Assembly (NCBI RefSeq): GCF_039531165.1
Contig: NZ_BAAAPN010000051.1
Span: 1 to 64,000 of the forward strand
DNA length: 64,000 nucleotides
Direction: 5' to 3'
Source of the DNA: Nostocoides_A vanveenii
GTDB taxonomy: Bacteria > Actinomycetota > Actinomycetes > Actinomycetales > Dermatophilaceae
Each line of letters begins with the position of its first letter. The stretch's first letter is position 1. Positions 43,248 through 52,287 of the stretch are shown here, piece after piece. Below the pieces are notes generated by a model. The model was not told the origin of the DNA. It was given only the letters and a program-made list of their open reading frames with translations, and ran no database searches. The translations under genes and the position numbers were made by a program.

Positions 43248-44378
43248 ATGGCTTCATCACTCGGCACCACAACGCACCTCGGCGGCGACATCACCGATCT
43301 CGGTATGCCGCGTCCGCACGGCCTCGACGGCATCCCGCGGCTCGCGGGCGACGCCGCGCTGACCAAGAAGGACTTCGCCTCCGATCAGGAAGTGCGCTGG
43401 TGCCCCGGCTGCGGGGACTACATCATCCTCAACACCGTGCAGTCCTTCCTGCCCGAGCTGGGGTTGCGCAAGGAGAACATCGTCTTCGTCTCGGGGATCG
43501 GCTGCTCCTCGCGCTTCCCCTACTACCTCGACACCTATGGGATGCACTCGATCCACGGCCGGGCGCCGGCGATTGCCACCGGGCTCGCCACCGCGCGCCC
43601 GGACCTGTCGGTCTGGGTAGTCACGGGTGACGGCGATGCCCTGTCCATCGGCGGCAATCACCTGATCCACGCGCTGCGGCGCAACGTCAACCTGACGATC
43701 CTGCTGTTCAACAACCGGATCTATGGGCTGACCAAGGGCCAGTACTCCCCCACCTCCGAGCAGGGCAAGATCACCAAGTCGACCCCGGCCGGGTCCGCGG
43801 ACACGCCCTTCAACCCGGTCTCGCTCGCGCTCGGCGCCGAAGCGAGCTTCGTGGCCCGGAGCCTGGACAACGACCGCGCGCACCTGTCGACGATCCTGCG
43901 CGCGGCGGCCGCGCACCGCGGGACGGCGCTGGTGGAGATCTACCAGAACTGCCCGATCTTCAACGATGGAGCCTTCGATGCGATCAAGGACCGCGACCAG
44001 CAGCAGGCGCGGCTGATCCACTTGGAGCACGGTGCACCGGTCACGGTCGGTGCCGAGGGCAGCAGGCAGGTCCTCGTCCGCGGGGAGGACGGCCGACTCG
44101 GATTCGTCCCCGAGGCCGAGGTGCCGGCCGATTCGCCGGCCATCGTCGTCCACGACGCGCACGACCCCGACCCGGCGCAGCAGTTCGCGATCAGCCGGCT
44201 CGACGACGCGAGCATGGCGCACGTGCCGATGGGCATCATCCGCCAGGTCGAGCGGCCGACCTATGACGACCTGGTCCGCGGTCAGATCGACGCGGCCGTC
44301 GCCACGGCGGGCGCGCCTGCCGGCGATGGCGACGTCGCGGCCCTGCTTGCCGGCAAGGACACCTGGACCGTGGAGTGA
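43248..44378 (+). CDS. korB: 2-oxoacid:ferredoxin oxidoreductase, beta subunit
   Basis: TPP- and 4Fe-4S-binding subunit, 376 residues, partner of KorA (35715-37574). Cluster ligands are C-P-G-C in VRWCPGCGDYIIL, the Cys in SGIGCSSRFP, and a Cys in IYQNCPIFNDG. The TPP motif is TGDGDALSIGGNHLIHALRRN with LLFNNRIYGLTKGQ after it. ATG 43248 gives MASSLGTTTHLGG; no Shine-Dalgarno is evident and CAGAAT lies about 8 bases upstream, so a leaderless start is possible, as for korA. A longer in-frame reading upstream (43173) is less likely. Its stop overlaps rarD (GTGA). Confidence 0.94.
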   Translation: MASSLGTTTHLGGDITDLGMPRPHGLDGIPRLAGDAALTKKDFASDQEVRWCPGCGDYIILNTVQSFLPELGLRKENIVFVSGIGCSSRFPYYLDTYGMHSIHGRAPAIATGLATARPDLSVWVVTGDGDALSIGGNHLIHALRRNVNLTILLFNNRIYGLTKGQYSPTSEQGKITKSTPAGSADTPFNPVSLALGAEASFVARSLDNDRAHLSTILRAAAAHRGTALVEIYQNCPIFNDGAFDAIKDRDQQQARLIHLEHGAPVTVGAEGSRQVLVRGEDGRLGFVPEAEVPADSPAIVVHDAHDPDPAQQFAISRLDDASMAHVPMGIIRQVERPTYDDLVRGQIDAAVATAGAPAGDGDVAALLAGKDTWTVE

Positions 44379-45337
44379 GTCCGGGGGCGGGCGCCGCGGA
44401 CGGCAGCCCCGACGCGACCGCCGCGGATCATGTGCGGCGGGGCACGGCATACGGGCTCCTCGCCTATGGCATCTGGGGACTCTTTCCGCTCTATTTCCAC
44501 GCGCTGAAGCCCGCCGGGGCCTGGGAAATCCTTGCCCACCGGATCGTCTGGACGATGCTGCTGTGCCTGGTCGTTCTCGCCGTGCGACGCGACTGGGCCT
44601 GGGCCAGGCAGGTGCTGCGCAACCGCTCGCTCGCGCTCGGTCTGACCGCGGCGGCCCTCCTCATCGCCGCGAACTGGGTCATCTATGTGCTCGCCGTGCT
44701 GGAGGGGCGCACCTACGAGGCGGCGTTGGGCTACTTCCTCAATCCGATCCTCACCGTCGGGCTCGGGGTCGTCGTCCTGGGGGAACGACTGCGCCGGCTC
44801 CAGTGGCTGGCGGTCGGTATCGGGGCGCTCGCCGCGGCCTATCTCGCCATCGCCGGGGGGAGTTTCCCGTGGGTGGCCCTGTCGCTAGCGACCTCCTTCG
44901 GGCTCTACGGCCTGCTGAAGAAGCGGGTCGGTGTCAGTCTGGAGCCGTGGCATTCGCTCTTCGCCGAGACCGCCGTCCTGACCCCGATCGCGATCGTCAT
45001 CCTGATCGTCGTCGCGCGCTCGGGTGAGAGCACGTATGGCGCGGGGACCGGGCATACGGCCCTCCTGACGTTGTCGGGCGTCGTCACCGCGATCCCGCTG
45101 CTGCTTTTCGCGGCGGCCGCCCAACGGGTGCCGCTGGTGACGATCGGGCTGATTCAGTTCATGACGCCGGTGATGCAGTTGCTGGTGGGCGTCTGGCTGC
45201 TGCACGAGCACGTGACACCCAAGCTTTGGGTGGGCTTCGGGATCGTCTGGCTCGCGCTGGTGGTTCTGACGACCGATTCGCTGCGGACCGGGCGACGGGC
45301 CCGCGCGATCGCCGCCGCCGACCCGTGGGAAGCCTGA
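44375..45337 (+). CDS. rarD: EamA-family transporter RarD
   Basis: A 320-residue membrane permease of the drug/metabolite superfamily, RarD branch, with about ten helices. YGLLAYGIWGLFPLYFHALKPAGAWEILAHRIVWTMLL is the diagnostic N-terminal region, followed by NWVIYVLAVLEGRTYEAALGYFLNPILTVGLGVVVLGERL. The transported compound is unknown; the E. coli homologue is named for chloramphenicol sensitivity. GTG start overlapping korB suggests co-transcription. A dispersed decamer at 44444 encodes T-A-Y-G. Confidence 0.92.
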   Translation: MSPGAGAADGSPDATAADHVRRGTAYGLLAYGIWGLFPLYFHALKPAGAWEILAHRIVWTMLLCLVVLAVRRDWAWARQVLRNRSLALGLTAAALLIAANWVIYVLAVLEGRTYEAALGYFLNPILTVGLGVVVLGERLRRLQWLAVGIGALAAAYLAIAGGSFPWVALSLATSFGLYGLLKKRVGVSLEPWHSLFAETAVLTPIAIVILIVVARSGESTYGAGTGHTALLTLSGVVTAIPLLLFAAAAQRVPLVTIGLIQFMTPVMQLLVGVWLLHEHVTPKLWVGFGIVWLALVVLTTDSLRTGRRARAIAAADPWEA

Positions 45338-45368
45338 TTTCTCAGGAAGGGCTTGCGAGGATGTCCCT

Positions 45369-46295
45369 GTGAGTGCTGCGCGCGCCAATCTGACGAAGTT
45401 CGCCTGGCTGTCCATCGCGGCGGCCGTGGTCACCATCGCCTTGAAGTTCGGCGCCTATCTGCTGACGGGCTCGGTGGGCCTGCTTTCGGACGCCGCGGAG
45501 TCGATCGTCAATCTGGTGGCGGCTTTCGTGGCCCTGTTGGCGCTGCATGTGGCCGCGCAACCGGCGGATGACGATCACCACTTCGGGCATTCGAAGGCGG
45601 AGTATTTCTCGGCGGTCGTCGAGGGACTGATGATCTTTGTTGCGGCGACCTTCATCCTCTACACCTCCGTCCAACGCTTCCTCGACCCGCAGCCGCTGGA
45701 GAATGTCGGCATCGGCCTGGCGATCTCGGTGGGTGCCTCTGTGGTCAACGGGCTGGTCGCGCTGGTGTTGTTGCGCAATGGACGACGGCACAACTCGATC
45801 ACTCTGGTGGCCGACGGCAAGCACCTGATGACGGATGTGTGGACCTCGGTCGGCGTCGTCCTGGGTGTACTGCTGGTCGCACTCACCAACTGGGAGCGCC
45901 TCGACCCGATCATCGCTTTCGCGGTGGGCTGCAACATCATCTGGACCGGCTGGCACCTGATCCGCGAATCCGTCGACGGGCTGATGGACAAGGCGATCGA
46001 CAGCGAACGCGCGGCCGCGATTACCGAGGTCTTGGCGCGGCATACGGGCCCCGAGATCGCCTATCACGGGCTGCGGACGCGCGAGGCCGGGCACAAGGTC
46101 TTCGGATCGCTGCACGTGACGGTGCCCGGCGACTGGACGGTGCAGGCCGGGCATGACCTGACCGAAGAGATCGAGACCGACCTGCGCGCGACGATCCCCG
46201 ACCTGGACATGTCGGTGCACTTGGAGCCGCGCGAGGATCCGCGCTCCTATGAGGCGGGCGTCGAGCGACCGGCGGGGCTCTTCCCGCAGGAGTGA
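45369..46295 (+). CDS. Cation diffusion facilitator family transporter
   Basis: A 308-residue metal/proton antiporter of the CDF (cation efflux) family. Six helices and a C-terminal cytosolic domain are visible. SVGLLSDAAESIVNLVAAFVALLALHVA is helix 2 with the first metal-site acidic residues, HHFGHSKAEYFSAVVEG is the conserved His-rich loop, and VADGKHLMTDVWTSVGVV is helix 5 with H-x3-D. The zinc/iron/manganese specificity cannot be read. GTG start 31 bases after rarD, so possibly one transcript. Converges on the deacetylase gene with 7 bases between stops. Confidence 0.9.
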   Translation: MSAARANLTKFAWLSIAAAVVTIALKFGAYLLTGSVGLLSDAAESIVNLVAAFVALLALHVAAQPADDDHHFGHSKAEYFSAVVEGLMIFVAATFILYTSVQRFLDPQPLENVGIGLAISVGASVVNGLVALVLLRNGRRHNSITLVADGKHLMTDVWTSVGVVLGVLLVALTNWERLDPIIAFAVGCNIIWTGWHLIRESVDGLMDKAIDSERAAAITEVLARHTGPEIAYHGLRTREAGHKVFGSLHVTVPGDWTVQAGHDLTEEIETDLRATIPDLDMSVHLEPREDPRSYEAGVERPAGLFPQE

Positions 46296-46302
46296 CCGAC
46301 GG

Positions 46303-47049
46303 CTAGAGCGTGACGGGGGTGAAGCCGCGTTGCTGGATGCCGTCGATGATGGCCGGGAGGGCGGCGACGGTGCGGGACCGGTCGATGCTCTGCGGGTTCG
46401 GGCCGTCGAGGTGGCCGCCGTCGTGCATCAAGACGATCGCCCCGGACTCCAGGTCACCGAGCAAGGACCTGGCGCCGGCGGCCGGACCCTCTTTCAGCCG
46501 CGATTCCAGGCAGAGCGTCCAGTAGTAGCAGCGCAGCCCGGCCGCGGCCGTGCTCGCCACGACGGCCGGGCTTGTCCAGCCGCGAGGTGGGCGGAAGCGG
46601 TCCCCGGGCGTGGCTCCGAGCGTGACCAGGGTGCGCTGGGTGGTCGTCAGTTGCGCGTCGATGGCGGGGCGGGCGAGCGCATCGAGCCAGAGGTGATCGT
46701 GGGTGTGGTTGCCGATCGTGTGCCCCCCGGCGCGGATCGCGTCGACCAGATCGGGGTAGCGCTCGGCGTTGCGGCCAATCAGGAAGAAGGTCGCGTGCAT
46801 ACCGGCCGCGGCCAGCGCCGTAAGGACAGCCGGGGTGTAGGCCGGGTCCGGTCCGTCGTCGAAGGTGAGCGCGATCCGGCGCGGCCCTTCGACGGCAAAG
46901 ACGGCGTCCGGGTCGACCCGGCGCCGATCGTCGGTCGTGTCCGTATGCGCCGGCACCCGGCGTTGGCGCGCGGACGCCGTCTCGCCCACTGCGGCAGTGA
47001 GCAGGCAGGCCCCACCCCCGACTAGCAGCCCGCGCCGCGTCGGCGTCAC
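46303..47049 (-). CDS. Exported polysaccharide deacetylase
   Basis: NodB-domain carbohydrate esterase, 248 residues, probably acting on N-acetylated cell-wall polymers. Motif 1 is ALTFDDGPDPAYT (catalytic Asp pair), motif 2 is GNHTHDHLWLD (zinc His), motif 3 is RFRPPRGW, and later IVLMHDGGH. From GTG 47049 the N-terminus is VTPTRRGLLVGGGACLLTAAVG, a twin-arginine (Tat) type signal, which supports that start; GGGGG lies upstream. An in-frame ATG at 47097 is the alternative. A dispersed decamer lies just upstream at 47102. Confidence 0.88.
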   Translation of the reverse strand: MTPTRRGLLVGGGACLLTAAVGETASARQRRVPAHTDTTDDRRRVDPDAVFAVEGPRRIALTFDDGPDPAYTPAVLTALAAAGMHATFFLIGRNAERYPDLVDAIRAGGHTIGNHTHDHLWLDALARPAIDAQLTTTQRTLVTLGATPGDRFRPPRGWTSPAVVASTAAAGLRCYYWTLCLESRLKEGPAAGARSLLGDLESGAIVLMHDGGHLDGPNPQSIDRSRTVAALPAIIDGIQQRGFTPVTL

Positions 47050-47214
47050 CGAATCCCCCTGCCCCCACAACCACGCCGGCTGCGGCCGCGTCAGCATACT
47101 GCGTATGCCGTTCGCGTGCCGGTGGCGTTGATCACGATTGCGCCACGGCACGGGGGCTCGGCGCGAGCCGGGATGTCCGCCGTCCATGGCGTTACCGGCC
47201 CGTAAACTAGGTGG

Positions 47215-48387
47215 GTGCACCCGTGGGATCAGGCGACAGCCGGCCGGAGCGCGCCCCTGGCAGTCGTCGACCTCGATGCCTTCGAGGCCAATCACGACGA
47301 TCTGGTGCGGCGGGCCGGCAGCAAACCGATCCGGGTGGCAAGCAAATCGGTGCGCGTGCGCTCGCTGGTGACGGCGGCGCTGACGCGTTCGCGCGCGGGC
47401 GTGGGTCCCGGCTTCCACGGCCATCATGGCGTATGCCGTTCGCGAGGCCCTGTGGCTCGCTGACCACGGCGCGCGCGATCTCTTCGTCGCCTACCCGAGC
47501 GTGGACGAGGCGGCGATCGCGCGGCTGGCCGGCGACGGGGCGGGGGGTGCGGCATACGTCGATGTGGTGACGCTGGCGATCGACAGCGTCGAGCAGGTGG
47601 CGCTGATCCGGCGGGCCTGCCCAGGTCTCCCCATCCGCGTCGCGATCGACGTGGATGCGTCGCTGCGTCTCGGGCCGGTGCATCTGGGCGTGCGGCGCTC
47701 TCCGGTCCGGACGCGGGAGCAGGCCGTGCTCGTCGCACGTGCCGCCCAAAGCGCCGGCCTAGCCTCGTCGGGCTGATGTTCTATGACGCCCAGATCGCCG
47801 GGCTGCCGGACTCCTCGCCGGCCGTGCGGCTGATGAAGCGGCGCTCGGCGGATGACCTGCGGGCACGGCGTGGGGGCATCGTCAGCGCGGTGCGGGACCT
47901 GGCCGATCTGGAGTTCGTCAACGGTGGTGGCACAGGCTCCCTGGAGGTCACCGGATCCGATCCGGTCGTGACCGAACTCGCGGCGGGGTCGGGACTCTTG
48001 GGACCGACGCTCTTCGACGGCTATAACGCCTTCACGCCCACCCCGGTGGCCGCCTTCGCGCTGCCGGTGGTGCGTCGACCGGCCCGGGATGTCGTCACCC
48101 TGTTCAGCGGCGGGTATCTGGCCTCCAGACCGCCGGGGTGGAGCAGAGTGCCGAGCGTGCACTCCCCGGCCGGGCTGCAGCTGGTCAAGACCGAGGGCAC
48201 CGGTGAGGTGCAGACGCCGGTGCGCGGGCGGGCCGCCCGCGACCTCGAGCTCGGCGATGGCGTCTGGTTGCGCCACGCCAAGGCCGGCGAGTTGTGCGAA
48301 CGCTTCGATGAGGTTCACCTGGTCCGCGCCCGAGAGCTCGTCGACATCGTCCCCACCTATCGCGGCGAAGGGCAGAACTTCGGATGA
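47215..48387 (+). pseudogene. PLP-dependent amino acid deaminase/aldolase, two frameshifts
   Basis: Alanine-racemase-fold enzyme of the D-threonine aldolase/D-serine dehydratase type, broken in two places. Frame 1 (from GTG 47215) carries LAVVDLDAFEANHDDLVRRAG and the PLP lysine in VASKSVRVRSL up to PGFHG near 47421. The protein then continues in frame 2 (IMAYAVREALWLADHGARDLFVAYPSVD through to ARAAQSAGL near 47762). It returns to frame 1 (LVGLMFYDAQIAGLPDSSP to the stop at 48387). So one extra base near 47420 and one missing base near 47762 compensate. Sequencing error or true decay cannot be distinguished here. It overlaps the next gene by 4 bases. Confidence 0.8.
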
Positions 48388-49710
48388 ACCGGTCCGAGAC
48401 CCGTCCGGGGCACTGGCGCAACTGGGCCGGCAACCAGAGCGCCGCCCCCATCGAAATCGCCACACCAGCCCGCGTGGACGAGCTCGCGAACGTGATCGGG
48501 CGGGCTGCGGTCGCCGGCCGGCGGGTCAAAGCGGTGGGGTCGGGGCATTCCTTCAGCGGGATTGCTGTGGCCGACGACCTTCAGATCCACCTCGAGCGGC
48601 TGCAGGGCATCACGTCGGTGGACCGGGAGACCGGTCGCGTGCGGGTGCTCGCAGGCACGCGGCTGGCCGATCTCAATCCGCTCCTCTGGACGCTGGGACT
48701 GGCCATGCCCAATCTCGGGGATATCGACGCGCAGACGATCGCCGGTGCCATCGCGACGGGCACGCACGGGACGGGGGCGGGGCTGCCGGGGCTCGCGGCG
48801 GCCGTCCGAGCGATTCGGATCGTCACCGCGGACGGCCGTGATCGCTGGTGCTCGCCGGGCGTGGAACCCGACCTCTTCGCCGCGGCCCGCGTCGGGCTCG
48901 GCGCCCTGGGGGTTATCGCCGAGTACGAGATCGCGTGCCTGCCCGCCTACCTGCTGCGCGCCCGCGAGGAGCCCGCACGCCTCGGCGACGCCCTCGACGG
49001 CCTGGACGCCCGGCTCGAGGCGCACCGGCATCTGGAGTTCTACTGGTTCCCCCACACCGACCGCGTCCAGATCAAGGTCAATGACCGTGCGCCGGAGGCG
49101 GACTTTGCGCCCCTGCCGCGCTGGCGGGAGCGCGTGGACGACGACCTGTTAACCAATGTGCTTTTCGAGCGAATCAACCGGCTCGCCGCCGCGCGGCCGA
49201 CGCTGACGCCGCGCATCAACCAGATCAGCGCCCGTGCCCTCTCGGCCCGGGAGTATGTCGACCGCTCCTATCGCGTCTTCTGCACCCGCCGCTCCGTGCG
49301 CTTTGTGGAGAGCGAGTATGCCGTTCCCCGCGCCGCACTGGTCCCTGTCCTGACCGAAATGCGCCGCTGGATCGACCGCTCGGGCGCCACACTCCCCTTC
49401 CCGGTCGAAGTGCGCTTCGCCGCCGCAGACGACATCTGGCTTTCCACGGGGTATGACCGCGGCAACGCCTATATCGCGATCCACCAGTATCACCGGCTCG
49501 ACCACCGCCCCTATTTCGCGGCCTTCGAGGCGATCGTCGCCGAGCACGCCGGCCGGCCGCACTAGGGCAAGCTGCATACGCTCGATGCCCCCGCGCTTGC
49601 GTGCGCTCTACCCGCGCTTCGACGACTTCCGTGCCGTGCGGGAGGCGGTCGACCCCGGCCGGACCTTCACCAACACCTATCTCGAGCTGGTCCTCGGTCT
49701 CGGAGCCTGA
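48384..49710 (+). pseudogene. D-arabinono-1,4-lactone oxidase, nonsense plus frameshift
   Basis: FAD-linked sugar-lactone oxidase of the ALO/GULO family. From ATG 48384 the frame gives NWAGNQSAAPIEIATPARVDEL, GSGHSFSGIAVADD (FAD-binding), DIDAQTIAGAIATGTHGTG and RFAAADDIWLSTGY. It reaches HAGRPH and then TAG at 49563-49565. Family members read H-W-G-K here, so TAG replaces TGG. The DNA goes on GKLHTLDAP in frame, then shifts by one base in a C5 run near 49587 to LRALYPRFDDFRAVREAVDPGRTFTNTYLELVLG, the normal C-terminus, ending 49710. Two lesions in the last 50 codons. The preceding gene is also disrupted. Confidence 0.8.
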
Positions 49711-49733
49711 GTGCGGATGCGGCGGGCAGGGTG

Positions 49734-50735
49734 CTACTGGTTGCGCTGGACGACGCGCAAGGCCAGGTGGGCCAGGGCGGCTTTGACCTCGCCATCGGGC
49801 AGTGGGTCGAGCACCGCCTGGGCGGCCAGCGCCATCTCCAAGGTCTCGGCTTGCGCCCGGTCCATGGCCGGGTGGCCGCGCAGGAGGTCCAGCGCCTCGG
49901 CGACGTGGTCGTCGCTTGGGTCGAGCTGGCGTAGTAGTTCCTGCAGGCGCGCGTCTGCCGGGTCGGTGGAAGCCAGCGCATAAATGATCGGCAGGGTGCG
50001 CTTGCCCTCGCGGATGTCGGTCCCGGGCGCCTTGCCGAGCACGTCGGCCTCGGAGGAGATGTCGATCAGGTCGTCGGCCAACTGGAAGGCAATGCCGATT
50101 CGCTCGCCATACTCGATGAGGACATCGATGACCTCGCGCGAGCATCCGGACAGCAGCGCGCCGTAGCGAGCGGCCGTGGCGATCAGCACCCCGGTCTTGT
50201 CGGCGAGCACGCCCAGGTAGTAGCCGTGCGGGTCTTCACTCGGGGGACAGGGGCGGTCGTCGCGGATCTGACCCGAGCACAGGCGGATGAAGGTCTGACT
50301 CTGGATCTTCACCGCCTCCGGCCCGAGGTCGGCGATGATGTCCGACGCGGTGCCGAAGAGCAGATCACCGACGAGGATCGCCGTCGAGTTGTCGTACTTC
50401 GCGTTCGCGGACGGCACCCCGCGCCGGGTATAAGCCTCGTCCATCACATCGTCGTGGTAGAGCGAGGCCAGATGCGTCAACTCGACGCCGGCCGCCGCCG
50501 CCACGATGTCTGGGCCGATCCCGGAGCCGAGCTCGGCGGCTAGCAAGGTGAGCAGCGGTCGGAAGCGCTTGCCGCCGGCACCGAGCAGGTGGGCGTTGGC
50601 CTCGGCGATGAAGGGATCCGCATGGTCGACCCGGGCCTCCAGCAGCGCCTCGACGTCGGCGAGGCCGGCATCTAGGCGAGACTGGAGCTCGGGCGAGATG
50701 CCCGGCAGGGTCGGGGCGGGGGCGGGGGTCACCAT
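49734..50735 (-). CDS. Polyprenyl diphosphate synthase
   Basis: Trans-isoprenyl diphosphate synthase that elongates allylic diphosphates, most likely the menaquinone side chain. The 333-residue protein has the first Asp-rich motif in LYHDDVMDEAYTRRG (D-D-x-x-D followed by R-R) and the second in AFQLADDLIDISSEAD, plus GGKRFRPLLTLLAAE at the IPP-binding region. It sits directly beside the main nuo operon on the same strand (4 bases after nuoN). That fits a link between quinone supply and complex I. ATG 50735 chosen over a longer upstream frame. Chain length cannot be read. Confidence 0.92.
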   Translation of the reverse strand: MVTPAPAPTLPGISPELQSRLDAGLADVEALLEARVDHADPFIAEANAHLLGAGGKRFRPLLTLLAAELGSGIGPDIVAAAAGVELTHLASLYHDDVMDEAYTRRGVPSANAKYDNSTAILVGDLLFGTASDIIADLGPEAVKIQSQTFIRLCSGQIRDDRPCPPSEDPHGYYLGVLADKTGVLIATAARYGALLSGCSREVIDVLIEYGERIGIAFQLADDLIDISSEADVLGKAPGTDIREGKRTLPIIYALASTDPADARLQELLRQLDPSDDHVAEALDLLRGHPAMDRAQAETLEMALAAQAVLDPLPDGEVKAALAHLALRVVQRNQ

Positions 50736-50739
50736 ACGA

Positions 50740-52287
50740 TCAGCGCAGGAACTGGCTCGCGGTGTTGGCGAGGTCGAGGACGGGGCCGGGCACCACGCCC
50801 AAGCCGATCGTCGCGATGACCGCAGCGGCCAAGGCCACCGTGGACAGGATGGACGGCGTCCGAGCCACCACCTCGTCGTCACCGTCGGTGAAGTACATCA
50901 GCAAGATGATGCGGATATAGACGTATGCCGTGATCGCCGAGCACAGGACGCCGATGATCACCAGGATGATCAGCGCCCGCCCGCCGTGCGCGATCGCGGG
51001 CGCGAAGGCCGCGAACTTGCTGGTGAAGCCCGAGGTCAACGGGATGCCTGCGAACGAGAGCAGAAGCAGCGCCATGATAGCGGCGATGACCGGGTGCTTC
51101 TTGCCCAGCCCGGCCCACTGGCCGATCTGGGAGGCCTCGGCGTCACCGCGGCGAACGAGCGCGACGATCCCGAAAGCCGCCAGCGTCGCCAGGCCGTAGG
51201 CGAGGACGTAGAACATCACGCCCGCGACCGCCGTCTTGTCGAAGGCCAGCACACCGACCAGGATGAAGCCAGCGTGCGCGATCGAGGAATAGGCGAGCAA
51301 GCGCTTGATGTCGGTCTGGGTGACTGAGAGGATCGAGCCGATGACCATGGTCAACGCGGCGACCGCCGCGATGGCCAGGCGCCAGTCCCAGCGGTTGGCG
51401 TCGATCCCGACATAGACGACACGCAGCATCGCGCCGAACGCGGCGAGCTTGGTGCAGGCGGCCATGAAGCCGGTTATCGGCGTTGGCGCGCCCTGATAGA
51501 CGTCCGGGGTCCACATGTGGAAGGGCGCCGCACCGACTTTGAAGAGCAGGCCGACCAGCACGAAGAGCACGCCGGGCAGGAGCAGTCCGTTGACCTCTGC
51601 CGGTGCCTTGGTGATCGCATCGGAGATCTGGCCGAACTTGATGCTGCCGGAGTAGCCGTAGAGCAGCGCGGACCCGAAAAGAAAGAAGGCACTGGCGAAG
51701 GACCCGAGGAGGAAGTACTTCAGCGCCGCCTCCTGCGAGAGCAGCCGGCGGCGACGGGCCAAGCCGGTCAGCAGGTAGAGCGGCAGCGAAAGCACCTCGA
51801 GCGCGATGAACATCACCAGCAGGTCGCCCGCGGAGGTGAAGGACATCATGCCGCCGATCGAGAACAGCGCGAGCGGGAAGACCTCGCTGGTCCCCCAACC
51901 CGCCCTCGACGCGGCGCGCTCGAGCGGCGAGCCGGGCACGGCAGCACCCATCGGGGTGAAGGCGTCCGCGCCCGCGGAGGAGAACTTCTCCGCCATCAAC
52001 AACACCGAGATGAGCGACAAAATAAGGATCGAGCCCTGCATGAAGAGCGCGGGGCCGTCGATGATGATGCCGCCACCCAATGTGGCGCCCTGCTGGTCCA
52101 CCGACTTCAGCACCAGGGTCGCAAAGGCGAGCACCAGCGTGCCGATGGCGAGAGCCACCTGCACGCTGTGCCGCACGGTGCGCGGGGCGAAGGCTTCGAG
52201 CACGGTGCCGACGAGTCCGCCAGCGAAGACGACGATGATCGGCGCGATCGCCCACCAGTCGACCGAGGGTGCGGTGTAGCCGCCCAT
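50740..52287 (-). CDS. nuoN: NADH-quinone oxidoreductase subunit N
   Basis: Antiporter-like membrane subunit of the main complex I, 515 residues. FALEVLSLPLYLLTGLARRRRL carries the helix-5 Glu, LFKVGAAPFHMWTPDVYQGAPTPITGFMAACTKLAAFGAMLRVVYVG covers helices 7-9 with the Lys, and IKRLLAYSSIAHAGFILVGV helix 11. Last nuo gene; the polyprenyl synthase follows after 4 bases. ATG 52287 overlaps the nuoM stop. Confidence 0.96.
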   Translation of the reverse strand: MGGYTAPSVDWWAIAPIIVVFAGGLVGTVLEAFAPRTVRHSVQVALAIGTLVLAFATLVLKSVDQQGATLGGGIIIDGPALFMQGSILILSLISVLLMAEKFSSAGADAFTPMGAAVPGSPLERAASRAGWGTSEVFPLALFSIGGMMSFTSAGDLLVMFIALEVLSLPLYLLTGLARRRRLLSQEAALKYFLLGSFASAFFLFGSALLYGYSGSIKFGQISDAITKAPAEVNGLLLPGVLFVLVGLLFKVGAAPFHMWTPDVYQGAPTPITGFMAACTKLAAFGAMLRVVYVGIDANRWDWRLAIAAVAALTMVIGSILSVTQTDIKRLLAYSSIAHAGFILVGVLAFDKTAVAGVMFYVLAYGLATLAAFGIVALVRRGDAEASQIGQWAGLGKKHPVIAAIMALLLLSFAGIPLTSGFTSKFAAFAPAIAHGGRALIILVIIGVLCSAITAYVYIRIILLMYFTDGDDEVVARTPSILSTVALAAAVIATIGLGVVPGPVLDLANTASQFLR

